A stretch of 64,000 bases of DNA from Pollutibacter soli (GTDB lineage Bacteria > Bacteroidota > Bacteroidia > Chitinophagales > Chitinophagaceae). The first letter of the stretch is position 1. Each line of letters opens with the position of its first letter. Shown piece by piece: positions 36,300 through 44,595 of the stretch. The position numbers and the translations under genes were made by a program. The DNA lies in NCBI GenBank assembly GCA_029269725.1, contig JARJHS010000005.1, forward strand, positions 62,001-126,000, read 5' to 3'. The notes below the pieces were generated by a model. That model was not told where the DNA came from and searched no databases. It saw nothing but the letters and a program-made list of their open reading frames with translations.

Positions 36300-37103
36300 T
36301 CAGCGGCCGAATGCTTTAGAGGGAGTGACTCCATAGAAGTTTTTGAAGTCTTTAATAAAGTGAGCCTGGTCGTAATATCCTGCATCAAAAAATAATTTGT
36401 TTTCACGCAGACTTTGTGTGGAAGGCTTGGCACGAAGTATATTCTGGAAGCGAACGATTTTGCAGAAAGTTTTTGGTGTATCCCCGATATAATATTCAAA
36501 TAATCTTCTCAATTGCCTTGAACTTATACCTGTTGACAGTTCCTGCTCCATCCGGATCACTCCTGATTTCTTAAGCATGATATCAATAGCGTTGTACAGA
36601 CGATTGTCAAAATTGATTGTTGTTGACTGAATTTGTCTTATGAAAATTTTATCAAGTTCGATACATAACTGTGAGCTGTCATTGATACTTATACCAGTTG
36701 CAAGAAAACGCGCAATTTCCGGAACGACAACATCCAACGATTCAAAACGGTTGCTCAATTGCGCCGCATCAACTTTAAACATCTGCGGGAACATTGCAGG
36801 TAAAAATCTGATCCCGAAATAGTGAAACTGATTCGCCAATCGAAACTCAGTATACTTTCTGTAAAAACCCATTACCCAACTTAATGCCGGATTGTTCATC
36901 TCGAAATAAATATCAATACAGCCATCAGCTACAACGCGATAAATAAATGGTGATGGAAGGGGAGTAGTCGTCAGCAGTTCCCAGTAACAGCAGATAAATG
37001 GTTGCAGGTGAAGATGCGGAACAAATTCCCGATAGATAACATTACTGGTCGGGGATTTGACCGTAGGCTGAATTGGTTTGTATAATTGATGTATGGTATT
37101 CAA
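36300..37103 (-). CDS. AraC family transcriptional regulator with N-terminal DUF6597-type domain
   Basis: A 267-residue protein. The N-terminal half (YREFVPHLHLQPFICCYWEL, then RVVADGCIDIYFEMNN) is the DUF6597-like sensor common in Bacteroidota. The C-terminal AraC domain shows GISSRQLRRLFEYYIGDTPK and DAGYYDQAHFIKDFKNFYGV. Ligand unknown. It probably regulates the VOC and SnoaL genes immediately downstream on the same strand. Confidence 0.9.
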   Translation of the reverse strand: MNTIHQLYKPIQPTVKSPTSNVIYREFVPHLHLQPFICCYWELLTTTPLPSPFIYRVVADGCIDIYFEMNNPALSWVMGFYRKYTEFRLANQFHYFGIRFLPAMFPQMFKVDAAQLSNRFESLDVVVPEIARFLATGISINDSSQLCIELDKIFIRQIQSTTINFDNRLYNAIDIMLKKSGVIRMEQELSTGISSRQLRRLFEYYIGDTPKTFCKIVRFQNILRAKPSTQSLRENKLFFDAGYYDQAHFIKDFKNFYGVTPSKAFGR

Positions 37104-37137
37104 TATCGAAATTCAAATCGGAAGAAAGCAATCCAGA

Positions 37138-37458
37138 TCATTGAGGGTCTTCGATTTGGTAATCTATTTCCATGAATGATTCTACCTCTTTCATCCAGAG
37201 CTCTTCAACAAAACGTACATGTCCAGGATGATCGCTGTAAGCCTGGTAGCTCGCAGCATCTGAAAACTCCATTGATATTCCATAGGTATAGTTATTGTGA
37301 GAACTGATCTGTTTTAAGCACTCGAATTTTTCAACGCCCGGTAACTTTTTTAATTCTTTGGCAGCATCGAGGAATTGTTTTTCTTCCTCCGAACCTATCC
37401 GGTGTTTCAATTTAAAAACAACGGTATGTCTTATCCTGTACTTTGATTCTGATGTCAT
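37138..37458 (-). CDS. Dabb (stress-responsive A/B barrel) protein
   Basis: A 106-residue protein; the ATG at 37458 gives MTSESKYRIRHTVVFKLKHR, and the pattern RHTVVFKLKH ... SFDASYQAYSDHPGHVRFVE (seen here as SDAASYQAYSDHPGHVRFVE) is the Dabb signature. It folds as a dimeric alpha+beta barrel. No reaction is known for most members. 34 bp upstream of the AraC gene on the same strand. Confidence 0.88.
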   Translation of the reverse strand: MTSESKYRIRHTVVFKLKHRIGSEEEKQFLDAAKELKKLPGVEKFECLKQISSHNNYTYGISMEFSDAASYQAYSDHPGHVRFVEELWMKEVESFMEIDYQIEDPQ

Positions 37459-37766
37459 GAATGTCATTGATTGAAGACTGAAAATTCAAATTAACAATTT
37501 TCCTGTTAGCTGCATTAAGAAATTTATCTTGTTCCGCATTTGCTTCATAGGAATAATCCAAAAATGTTTTGTGTCAACTTGTCTAGACAAATAAAAATGT
37601 ATATATTCGTTTTTTAAAGTCTCTGATAGTACTCCGGATTTTATTTTCATTTTATTTTCTCTTGCATTAATCGTTTTAGTACGGATGGTATCTGCGTATT
37701 GCTGACTTGTGCCGTGTTTCCGCGCAAATAATAAATTGTTGTAAGGCGTTATAATATTAAATCAGT
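37459..37766. promoter_or_regulatory. Divergent control region of the Dabb gene and ppsA, with a 12-bp palindrome
   Basis: About 310 bases between divergent starts. TTGTCTAGACAA (37579-37590) is a perfect 12-bp palindrome of the size expected for a dimeric repressor site. No exact TAnnTTTG box was found on either strand. Operator function is inference. Confidence 0.35.
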
Positions 37767-40208
37767 ATGAAACATATGCGTATTGACAAGTTCATCGTGC
37801 CCCTGCACGAAGTAGGTATGAATGATCTGGAATGGGTGGGAGGGAAAAATGCATCGCTTGGAGAAATGATACAACACCTTACTCCTTTAGGTATCCAGGT
37901 GCCTGGTGGATTTGTAATTACTGTCCATGCGTACAAATATTTTCTTATTGCGAATCAGCTGGAACCGTCGGTTAAGCAATTCATTTCCGAGATCGAGTTT
38001 GATAATATTGATTCCCTGCGTAAAGGCGGTAAGAAAATAAGGCAGCTGATACGGAACACAAGATTTCCCAAAGAGCTGGGTGAAGAAATTATTCAGGAAT
38101 ACCTGAGTCTTTCTGAAAGATATCATTTGCCGGATACTGATGTGGCAGTTCGATCTTCGGCAACAGCTGAAGATCTTCCGGACGCTTCGTTTGCGGGTCA
38201 GCAGGAAACATATCTGAATGTCAGGGGGCCAGGTGCTCTTATTGATGCAGTCCGGAATTGTTTTGCTTCTTTGTTTACCGATCGTGCGATTTCTTACCGT
38301 GAAAATTTTGGCTATGATCATTTTCAGATCGGGCTTTCCGTGTGTGTTCAAAAGATGGTTCGTTCGGATCTGGCATGTTCAGGTGTGGCCTTCTCTCTTG
38401 ATACAGAAAGTGGATTTAAAGATGTAATAGTCATCAATGGTTCCTACGGGCTTGGTGAAATGATTGTGCAGGGTTCTGTTTCTCCGGATGAATTCATCGT
38501 TTTCAAGCCGATGCTTGGTAAAAGTTGTACCCCGATCGTAGAAAAAAAACTTGGAAACAAGGATCAGATGATGGTGTATGGTGACGATCCCGACGAACGT
38601 GTACGAACCATACCAACAGACAGGCAGATGCAGGAGAGGTTTTGTATTGACGACAAAACGGTTCTTCAATTATCTGCCTGGGTTGTTGAAATCGAAAACT
38701 ACTATAGCCGGATAAAAAATTATTGGTGCCCGATGGACATCGAATGGGCGATCGATGGGAAAACCCAGCAACTATTTATTGTACAGGCGCGTCCGGAGAC
38801 AATTCATTCGCAGAAAAAAGACCGGAAGGTAACCGAATACCATATCAATGAACCTGATAAAAATCAAAAGCTGGTACTGAAAGGAATTGCCGTTGGGGAT
38901 AAGATCGCTTCGGGCAAAGTGAACATCATGTATTCCCTTGATAGTCGCGTTGCAGAAAGTCAGCCTTTCCAGACAGGAGACATCCTGGTAACGGATATGA
39001 CAGATCCGGATTGGGAGCCGATCATGAAGAAAGCCGCTGCAATTATTACAAATAAAGGCGGACGTACCTGCCATGCGGCTATAGTTGCCCGTGAGATGGG
39101 GGTTCCTGCAATTGTGGGTTGTGGTAATGCAACGGAACTGTTAACTGTGGGAGATATTGTTACCGTCTCCTGTGCCGAAGGTGATGTTGGCCAGGTCTAT
39201 CGTGGCGCAATCAACTACACTCAACTTGAGATTGATCTTGATGACTTGCCTGAAATTCGCACACCCATCATGTTTAATGTCGGCTCACCTGCGATGGCCT
39301 TTCAGTTTTCACATCTGCCGAATGCCGGAGTAGGGCTTGCGCGGGAAGAATTCATTATTAATAACTATATACAGGTACACCCGCTTGCATTGATCGGGCA
39401 TCATAAGCTGAACGATCACCATTTATCGGCTGAGATCAAAAAAATCATTCGTGGATTTGAGAACGAGGAAGATTACTTTATAAAAAAACTGGCCTATGGT
39501 ATAGCGCGGATTGCTGCAGCTTTTTTCCCAAATAAGGTCATTGTTCGGTTTTCCGATTTTAAGAGTAACGAGTATTATAATTTACTGGGCGGGAAATATT
39601 TTGAGCCGCACGAGGAGAACCCAATGATTGGATGGCGTGGAGCTTCGAGATATTATTCGTCTTCATATAGAGATGCATTCGGACTGGAGTGCAGGGCGAT
39701 TAAAATGGTCAGGGAAGAAATGGGTTTTACAAATGTCGTGATGATGATTCCATTCTGCCGTACAGTTGAAGAACTCAAACAGGTGCAGGCCACTATGGCT
39801 TCTTTTGGTCTGGAACGTGGCGTCAATGGACTTGAAATTTACCTGATGGCTGAATTGCCGTCGAATATTCTGATGGCAGAAGAATTTGCTGCACATATCG
39901 ATGGGTTTTCTATTGGATCCAATGATCTTACTCAGCTTACACTTGGGCTGGACCGGGATTCCTCTCTTGTTGCGCATCTGTACGATGAAAGAAATCCGGC
40001 AGTGAAAAAAATGATCTGTATGCTTATCCGTGCCGCAAGGGCTGCGAATGTAAAAGTAGGTATCTGCGGCCAGGGACCCTCTGATTACCCGGATTTCGCA
40101 CAATTCCTTGTAGAACAGGAAATCGATAGTATTTCGGTTACGCCGGATTCGCTGGTGAAAACGATTAGGGCAATACACCAGGTTGAGCAGCAGTTGTTTC
40201 AGAAATGA
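37767..40208 (+). CDS. ppsA: Phosphoenolpyruvate synthase (pyruvate, water dikinase)
   Basis: An 813-residue enzyme converting pyruvate, ATP and water to PEP, AMP and phosphate for gluconeogenesis. The N-terminal ATP-grasp domain carries VGGKNASLGEM and VAVRSSATAEDLPDASFAGQ. The swivelling domain carries the phosphorylated His in GGRTCHAAIVAREMGVPAIV. The C-terminal PEP/pyruvate domain has SIGSNDLTQLTLGLDRD and VGICGQGPSDYP with the catalytic Cys. Length and order match PpsA, not pyruvate phosphate dikinase. An alternative ATG lies three codons downstream. It is a single gene. Confidence 0.96.
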   Translation: MKHMRIDKFIVPLHEVGMNDLEWVGGKNASLGEMIQHLTPLGIQVPGGFVITVHAYKYFLIANQLEPSVKQFISEIEFDNIDSLRKGGKKIRQLIRNTRFPKELGEEIIQEYLSLSERYHLPDTDVAVRSSATAEDLPDASFAGQQETYLNVRGPGALIDAVRNCFASLFTDRAISYRENFGYDHFQIGLSVCVQKMVRSDLACSGVAFSLDTESGFKDVIVINGSYGLGEMIVQGSVSPDEFIVFKPMLGKSCTPIVEKKLGNKDQMMVYGDDPDERVRTIPTDRQMQERFCIDDKTVLQLSAWVVEIENYYSRIKNYWCPMDIEWAIDGKTQQLFIVQARPETIHSQKKDRKVTEYHINEPDKNQKLVLKGIAVGDKIASGKVNIMYSLDSRVAESQPFQTGDILVTDMTDPDWEPIMKKAAAIITNKGGRTCHAAIVAREMGVPAIVGCGNATELLTVGDIVTVSCAEGDVGQVYRGAINYTQLEIDLDDLPEIRTPIMFNVGSPAMAFQFSHLPNAGVGLAREEFIINNYIQVHPLALIGHHKLNDHHLSAEIKKIIRGFENEEDYFIKKLAYGIARIAAAFFPNKVIVRFSDFKSNEYYNLLGGKYFEPHEENPMIGWRGASRYYSSSYRDAFGLECRAIKMVREEMGFTNVVMMIPFCRTVEELKQVQATMASFGLERGVNGLEIYLMAELPSNILMAEEFAAHIDGFSIGSNDLTQLTLGLDRDSSLVAHLYDERNPAVKKMICMLIRAARAANVKVGICGQGPSDYPDFAQFLVEQEIDSISVTPDSLVKTIRAIHQVEQQLFQK

Positions 40209-40242
40209 AAAACAGCCTGATCACTTGTGGCGAAAAGGCTGT
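40208..40242 (-). terminator. Rho-independent terminator of the beta-lactamase-like gene
   Basis: On the minus strand ACAGCCT (from 40242) pairs with AGGCTGT (to 40212), followed by five T residues (A tract 40208-40212). It overlaps the last base of the ppsA stop codon and sits 24 bp after the end of the minus-strand hydrolase. On the plus strand it lacks a T tract. Confidence 0.65.
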
Positions 40243-40265
40243 GGAATATAAAAAATGGGTAGTTG

Positions 40266-41708
40266 CTATTTTCCTGCGGGGCGCCGGTAAGGAACCATTT
40301 CTTTTTTCATGTTATAAAGAATGAAGTAGGCTTTGTCAACTTTACCTGATTTTTTCAGGTCGAATTCAATCTGGATATCTTCACCTTTACTCAGGAAAAA
40401 TTTGTTCGGTGATTCGGGCGTGAGTTCAATCGGTTCTGATTTAACTGCTCTGTCCATCAATTGCACCGGTTGGTAATACAGTTTTTTATCTTTTTTAAAA
40501 ATGTTTATTGTAATTGCATCAGGTATATACGGTACCGTATAGGCGCCTTCGAAACGACTGAGCTGCCTGCTTTCCATCGGATACTCTTTGTGTTCGTAAG
40601 CATTCACGACCGGCTGATCATTCATGATATATGCCAGCGCTCCTGAAATATATCCTGCATTGGATTCATTGTTTGAAAGCACGATAATCACCAGATCATC
40701 CCGCAGATACCTGATCATATCATTTTTGTACCCTGGCCATCCGGCAACGCCGGAATGGATATACCTTCCGAATTCATTCATGCCGACTTTCTGTGAACTC
40801 AGACTATAATAGATTTTATATGTCGTATCCCATAGTGCCCGGGATTGTTGCAGTTCGTCCTGGATAATGTTAGTGAAAAATTTATTATCCTTTAATGCTC
40901 TGTCAAATAAATAGAGATCTTCAGCAGTTGAGCTGATATTTCCGGCACCATAAATTCCATCAGGATAAATGACCCAGGAATATTTGATCAGGCTGTCAGG
41001 GATAATATAGCCGCGGGTGCTGTCTTTCACATATCCGTATGCATAGCCCGGTATTTTCTCACCCTTGGTGCGACGGGTATTGTAGACTCTTGTATTTTTT
41101 AATCCGATTGGCTTGCAGATATTTTCCTGGACGTAACTGGCGAAAGATTGTCCGGAAACTCTTTCAACAATTACAGCGAGTAATTCATATGCGACGTTGG
41201 AATATTCACATTTTGAACCGGGAGCAAAATCCGGAGGTAAGTTCTCGGCCGCGAGAAACTCGATCACATCCTTATTGTAAGCGAATTTTTTTCTGTCCCA
41301 TTTTTTATCCATCGCTTCATATTCGTCAGGTAAGCCTGAAGTGTGTGAAAGCATCTGATAAATGGTAACATTTTTATAAGGAAGCTCAGGAATGAATTTT
41401 CTCAGGGTATCTGAGAGACTGAGTTTTCCTTTTTCCTTTAACTGAAAGATAGCGGTTGCAACGAAAGGTTTTGTCAATGACGCCAGCTCGAACATGGAGT
41501 TGGGCGACAGCTTTTCTTTAGTACTGAAATTACTATAGCCTATACTTTTTTCATAGATCATTTTGCCTCCTTTGGCGATCAGCACATTGCCGTTGAAATT
41601 ATTGTACTTCTCTGCGGATTTAAGAAACAAATCGAGTTTAGTTACATGGGGATCCTGCGCAAAGATCAATGCAGGATAAATACAAAAAAGGGTAAGCAGC
41701 TTTTTCAC
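40266..41708 (-). CDS. Serine hydrolase of the class C beta-lactamase/PBP4-like family
   Basis: A 480-residue exported protein (signal peptide MKKLLTLFCIYPALIFAQ). The catalytic motifs are SxxK in LASLTKPFVATA, YxN in CEYSNVAYELLA and HxG in YIHSGVAGWPGY. This layout is shared by AmpC beta-lactamases, D-Ala-D-Ala carboxypeptidases and esterases (EstB); the last ~110 residues form a beta-barrel-like tail common in the non-lactamase members. Act in the periplasm; substrate not readable. It is convergent with ppsA. Confidence 0.9.
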   Translation of the reverse strand: MKKLLTLFCIYPALIFAQDPHVTKLDLFLKSAEKYNNFNGNVLIAKGGKMIYEKSIGYSNFSTKEKLSPNSMFELASLTKPFVATAIFQLKEKGKLSLSDTLRKFIPELPYKNVTIYQMLSHTSGLPDEYEAMDKKWDRKKFAYNKDVIEFLAAENLPPDFAPGSKCEYSNVAYELLAVIVERVSGQSFASYVQENICKPIGLKNTRVYNTRRTKGEKIPGYAYGYVKDSTRGYIIPDSLIKYSWVIYPDGIYGAGNISSTAEDLYLFDRALKDNKFFTNIIQDELQQSRALWDTTYKIYYSLSSQKVGMNEFGRYIHSGVAGWPGYKNDMIRYLRDDLVIIVLSNNESNAGYISGALAYIMNDQPVVNAYEHKEYPMESRQLSRFEGAYTVPYIPDAITINIFKKDKKLYYQPVQLMDRAVKSEPIELTPESPNKFFLSKGEDIQIEFDLKKSGKVDKAYFILYNMKKEMVPYRRPAGK

Positions 41709-41871
41709 GATATCTTGTTTTAATACTAAATCGGGTTTCAGGGCAGGTGGGTACGGTGCAGCCAGGGTAAAATAGTATGCCGCAAATCATTCAACGTGTT
41801 CATTTATGAAAAGTTGTCTGAGGCCGAAGGAATTTTAATGGTGATGTTCGCGAAGACCTTTTTGGGTCATA

Positions 41872-42721
41872 TCACTTTACCTGGATATGGATATGATCAT
41901 CGTTCCTTACAGCCTGGCAGCCATGGAACCGGATTTTTTCGCTGGAAAGTCCGAGCCTTGTTTTGAGGTGGGGTTCAATGAAGATTTTGTTGACTTTTTC
42001 ATTCGATACACACCATTCTAAAAAACTTTTTGTTCTTTTTGAATCGAATCTGAAGATGTTTTCCTGCTCTGTGGCATCAGGTTCCTCATGAGGCTGTACT
42101 GCCAGTAGCCTTGTTTTCCGCAATCTCTGGAAATGTCGATTTCTCCTGGCCGGGGTTCTTCTGAAATGCCATAGCCGCAGAACGAAGGTGCTGTGCTGAC
42201 GGGGTTCCCGGTCAATGCATCTGTATAGAAAAAAGAGATGTCAGGTTTTTTACCATCCTGATGACTCAGGTGTGGCCAAAGAGGGAAGCCATTGAACAAG
42301 GGGAAGTTTGCTTCCAGGTAATTGGTAACAGTTCCGGGATAGCGCAGGTTCATTTCTGAAGCGATATTCATAATCTGATCACGAAGCTCGGGTGTGACCC
42401 AATGCCTGTTCAGGACGCAGGTCATGATATTTAAAGGTTGCAGATTTCGTTGCTGTGTAACGGATAGTGGTAGACGATTAAACTCTCGCGCGATGGATGG
42501 GAGAATAGTAAAGCTGATGAGAAAATGACAAACAGAAACGAAAGCAACTTTGCAATTTTATCGACGAACGGGTTTGAAATTATTTTATCTATGAAATTGT
42601 AGAAACAGAGATTGATCAGCCAGATAATTCCGCCGATTTGCGTGATGATGGTCAGAAAGGCAATGATCAAAATATGTACAAATATTTGCAGCGAAATCCT
42701 GATCATTGAAACAACGTTCAT
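41872..42721 (-). pseudogene. LAS-type (MepA/M15-like) murein endopeptidase-like gene broken by two frameshifts
   Basis: Three consecutive minus-strand frames form one protein. Piece 1 (42721-42431) holds two membrane segments. Piece 2 opens upstream of the ATG at 42425 (in-frame QQRNLQPLNIMTCVLNRHWV) and contains LSHQDGKKPDISF, the Hx6D zinc motif. Piece 3 (to 41872) ends FHGCQAVRNDDHIHIQ, with the HxH zinc motif. Frame changes lie near 42432-42460 and 42060-42075 (a missing base near AGCAGGAAAAC fits). If restored, it would be a membrane-anchored metallopeptidase of ~280 residues. Decay or sequencing error; neighbours are intact, which favours decay. Confidence 0.75.
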
Positions 42722-42783
42722 GGGTTAACGTTGTTCGAAACTGAATCGTGTCTGAATGAGTTCTGATTTTTGATAACGAAATA

Positions 42784-43236
42784 CTAAAACTTTGTTTTCT
42801 CTACTTCTTCGTGGTGTTTCAGATAAAGTGGCAGTGCCGCAGATCCATACCAGGGGAAAAGTTCAACATCGAAGATGCCGCCTTTCACGGAAGGATCAGT
42901 TTCCACCCAGGATTTTGCTTCTTTCAGATCACTGGTATTGAAGATGAATATGCCGCGGTATTTTTTATCGTTTTGCCCCATAGGTCCTGCTACGATCAGT
43001 TTACCTGCGTCAGCAAGTTTGTTGATGTTCTGCATATGCCCCACCATCAGGCTGTCTTTAATTTTTTTATCCAGCGTGTTCTCCTTCGATTTCAGGATGA
43101 CGAAAGTATACATTTTCATTCCGTATTCGTCGGCTCCGAGTGAGTCGGCAAGTGCTTTGTTGAATTTCGGGTTTGTTGATTGCCCCTGGAGGCCGATTGA
43201 AGTAAAAATGAGGAGCAGGGTAGCTAAGCGTTTCAT
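42784..43236 (-). CDS. Secreted YciI-like protein
   Basis: A 150-residue protein with a signal peptide (MKRLATLLLIFTSIGLQG). The mature part is a YciI-like ferredoxin fold: KMYTFVILKSKENTLDKKIK, GHMQNINKLADAGKLIVAGP, GIFIFNTSDLKEAKSWVETD and VELFPWYGSAALP. The conserved His in GHMQN and Asp in ETDPSVKGG are the residues usually kept in YciI. Export of this fold is common in Bacteroidota; function unknown. Confidence 0.86.
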   Translation of the reverse strand: MKRLATLLLIFTSIGLQGQSTNPKFNKALADSLGADEYGMKMYTFVILKSKENTLDKKIKDSLMVGHMQNINKLADAGKLIVAGPMGQNDKKYRGIFIFNTSDLKEAKSWVETDPSVKGGIFDVELFPWYGSAALPLYLKHHEEVEKTKF

Positions 43237-43714
43237 GGCTCTGTATTGCCTTAGTGAGTAATTTTTTATTGCTGAATAGGCTACAAGTTAGATGATAAAG
43301 TAATCATTGCAAGCCTGAATCGGATGAAGCAGGAATTTTGCTGGCGGAGAATGGAACCTGGTAGGTCTAAGACCTGCCAGGTTTAACAGACCTGCCGGGT
43401 TTAAACACCTTCAAGGTCTAAAACCTCCCAGGTCTTAAGACCTCGCAGGTAAAACTGTCTGCGTTGGAAGGTGCAACCGAAACCAGCATTTTCTGATGCA
43501 GAGTAACTCATTGATTAGTAAGAATTGCCGATCTAGCCGTGATAATGAAATGCCAACCTGGGAGGTCTAAGACCTGCCAGGTTTAAGAGACCTGCCAGGT
43601 CTTAAGACCTCGCAGGTTTTACTTTCGCGATCGCACGTCACGAAAACCCCACCCTTGATCAAGTCTTAAAATGCTCATGGCAAGACGTGACTATCTTGGT
43701 AAAAAAGTAAGAAT
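43237..43714. repeat. AACCTGCCAGGTC-type palindromic repeat clusters
   Basis: Clusters at 43355-43453 and 43555-43623 repeat the words AACCTGGTAGGTC, AGACCTGCCAGG and TTAAGACCTCGCAGGT. They are the same family as 11059-11330. Both copies end with the same orientation word (AAGACCTCGCAGGT) near a T- or A-rich end. No gene in this stretch. Confidence 0.75.
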
Positions 43715-44551
43715 ATGCTTAGTCACATCGTCTCGATACTTGGATTTGTTGGAGTGTTTTTCTCCTGTTTTGAAGAGCAGACCTTTGTGGGAAGTACGCC
43801 TGCTGATCCGGAAGTGAGGAAATTCCTGGAAATGCCGTTAAAGGATTCTGTGGATTTCATCAGGTGGAAACTCCTGGTAAGCGAAAGCACTTACAAACTG
43901 GAATATAATTACGGTGTTTCAAAACCAGGCACGCCCGGATTTTACACTGATCATATTAAAGCTGTTGGCGGACAATTAACTCGCAGAGACAAAAATCTCG
44001 TTCTCACCAATAAAGGAAAAATCCTGAACCTCGCGCTGGTCAACAGGAATATTCTGCACCTGATCAATCATAATGGAAAACTGATTTCAGGAAATGGAGG
44101 ATATAGTTATGCGCTTAATAATATTCATCCTGAGCTATCGGACCAGTTCAACTTGACTTCAACAAACAAAATTGATAAAAATCCGGAAGTATTCGAAGGC
44201 AGAACTCCATGCCAGGAAATATCTGCCGAACTGGGGCTTAATAAGACTGATGCCTGCACCAAAATGAAATGGTATATCATTTTCTACCGCGATTCTGCTA
44301 CTGGAAAACCAAGTCACTATCTTTCAGGTGGGAGAGGATATCGCAAGGAGACTATGGAAAAAGGAACTTGGAAAATGCTCACTGGTGCGGATGACAGAAT
44401 TATTTACGAAGTATATTCAGAAAAATATCACACACCAATACACCTCGTGAAAGGGGATGACAATATTCTATTCTTTACTGATGCATCCGGGAAACTACTT
44501 GTCGGAAATGAAGATTTCAGTTTCACATTAAATAAGAGAGATGTTGAATAA
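43715..44551 (+). CDS. Hypothetical lipoprotein with two repeated beta domains (NlpE-like)
   Basis: A 278-residue protein; the N-terminus has a hydrophobic run ending VFFSC, a possible lipobox with lipid Cys near residue 18. The mature protein contains an internal duplication: ILHLINHNGKLISGNGGYSY (about 111-130) and ILFFTDASGKLLVGNEDFSF (about 252-271) end the two halves, each preceded by LEYNYGVSKP- or WYIIFYRDSA-type strands. Two such beta barrels are typical of NlpE/copper-resistance lipoproteins; the CxxC motif of NlpE is absent. Function unknown. Confidence 0.75.
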   Translation: MLSHIVSILGFVGVFFSCFEEQTFVGSTPADPEVRKFLEMPLKDSVDFIRWKLLVSESTYKLEYNYGVSKPGTPGFYTDHIKAVGGQLTRRDKNLVLTNKGKILNLALVNRNILHLINHNGKLISGNGGYSYALNNIHPELSDQFNLTSTNKIDKNPEVFEGRTPCQEISAELGLNKTDACTKMKWYIIFYRDSATGKPSHYLSGGRGYRKETMEKGTWKMLTGADDRIIYEVYSEKYHTPIHLVKGDDNILFFTDASGKLLVGNEDFSFTLNKRDVE

Positions 44552-44595
44552 AGATAATCGTGTAGTCTGCTACAAAGTGAATTCTGATCTTTTTA

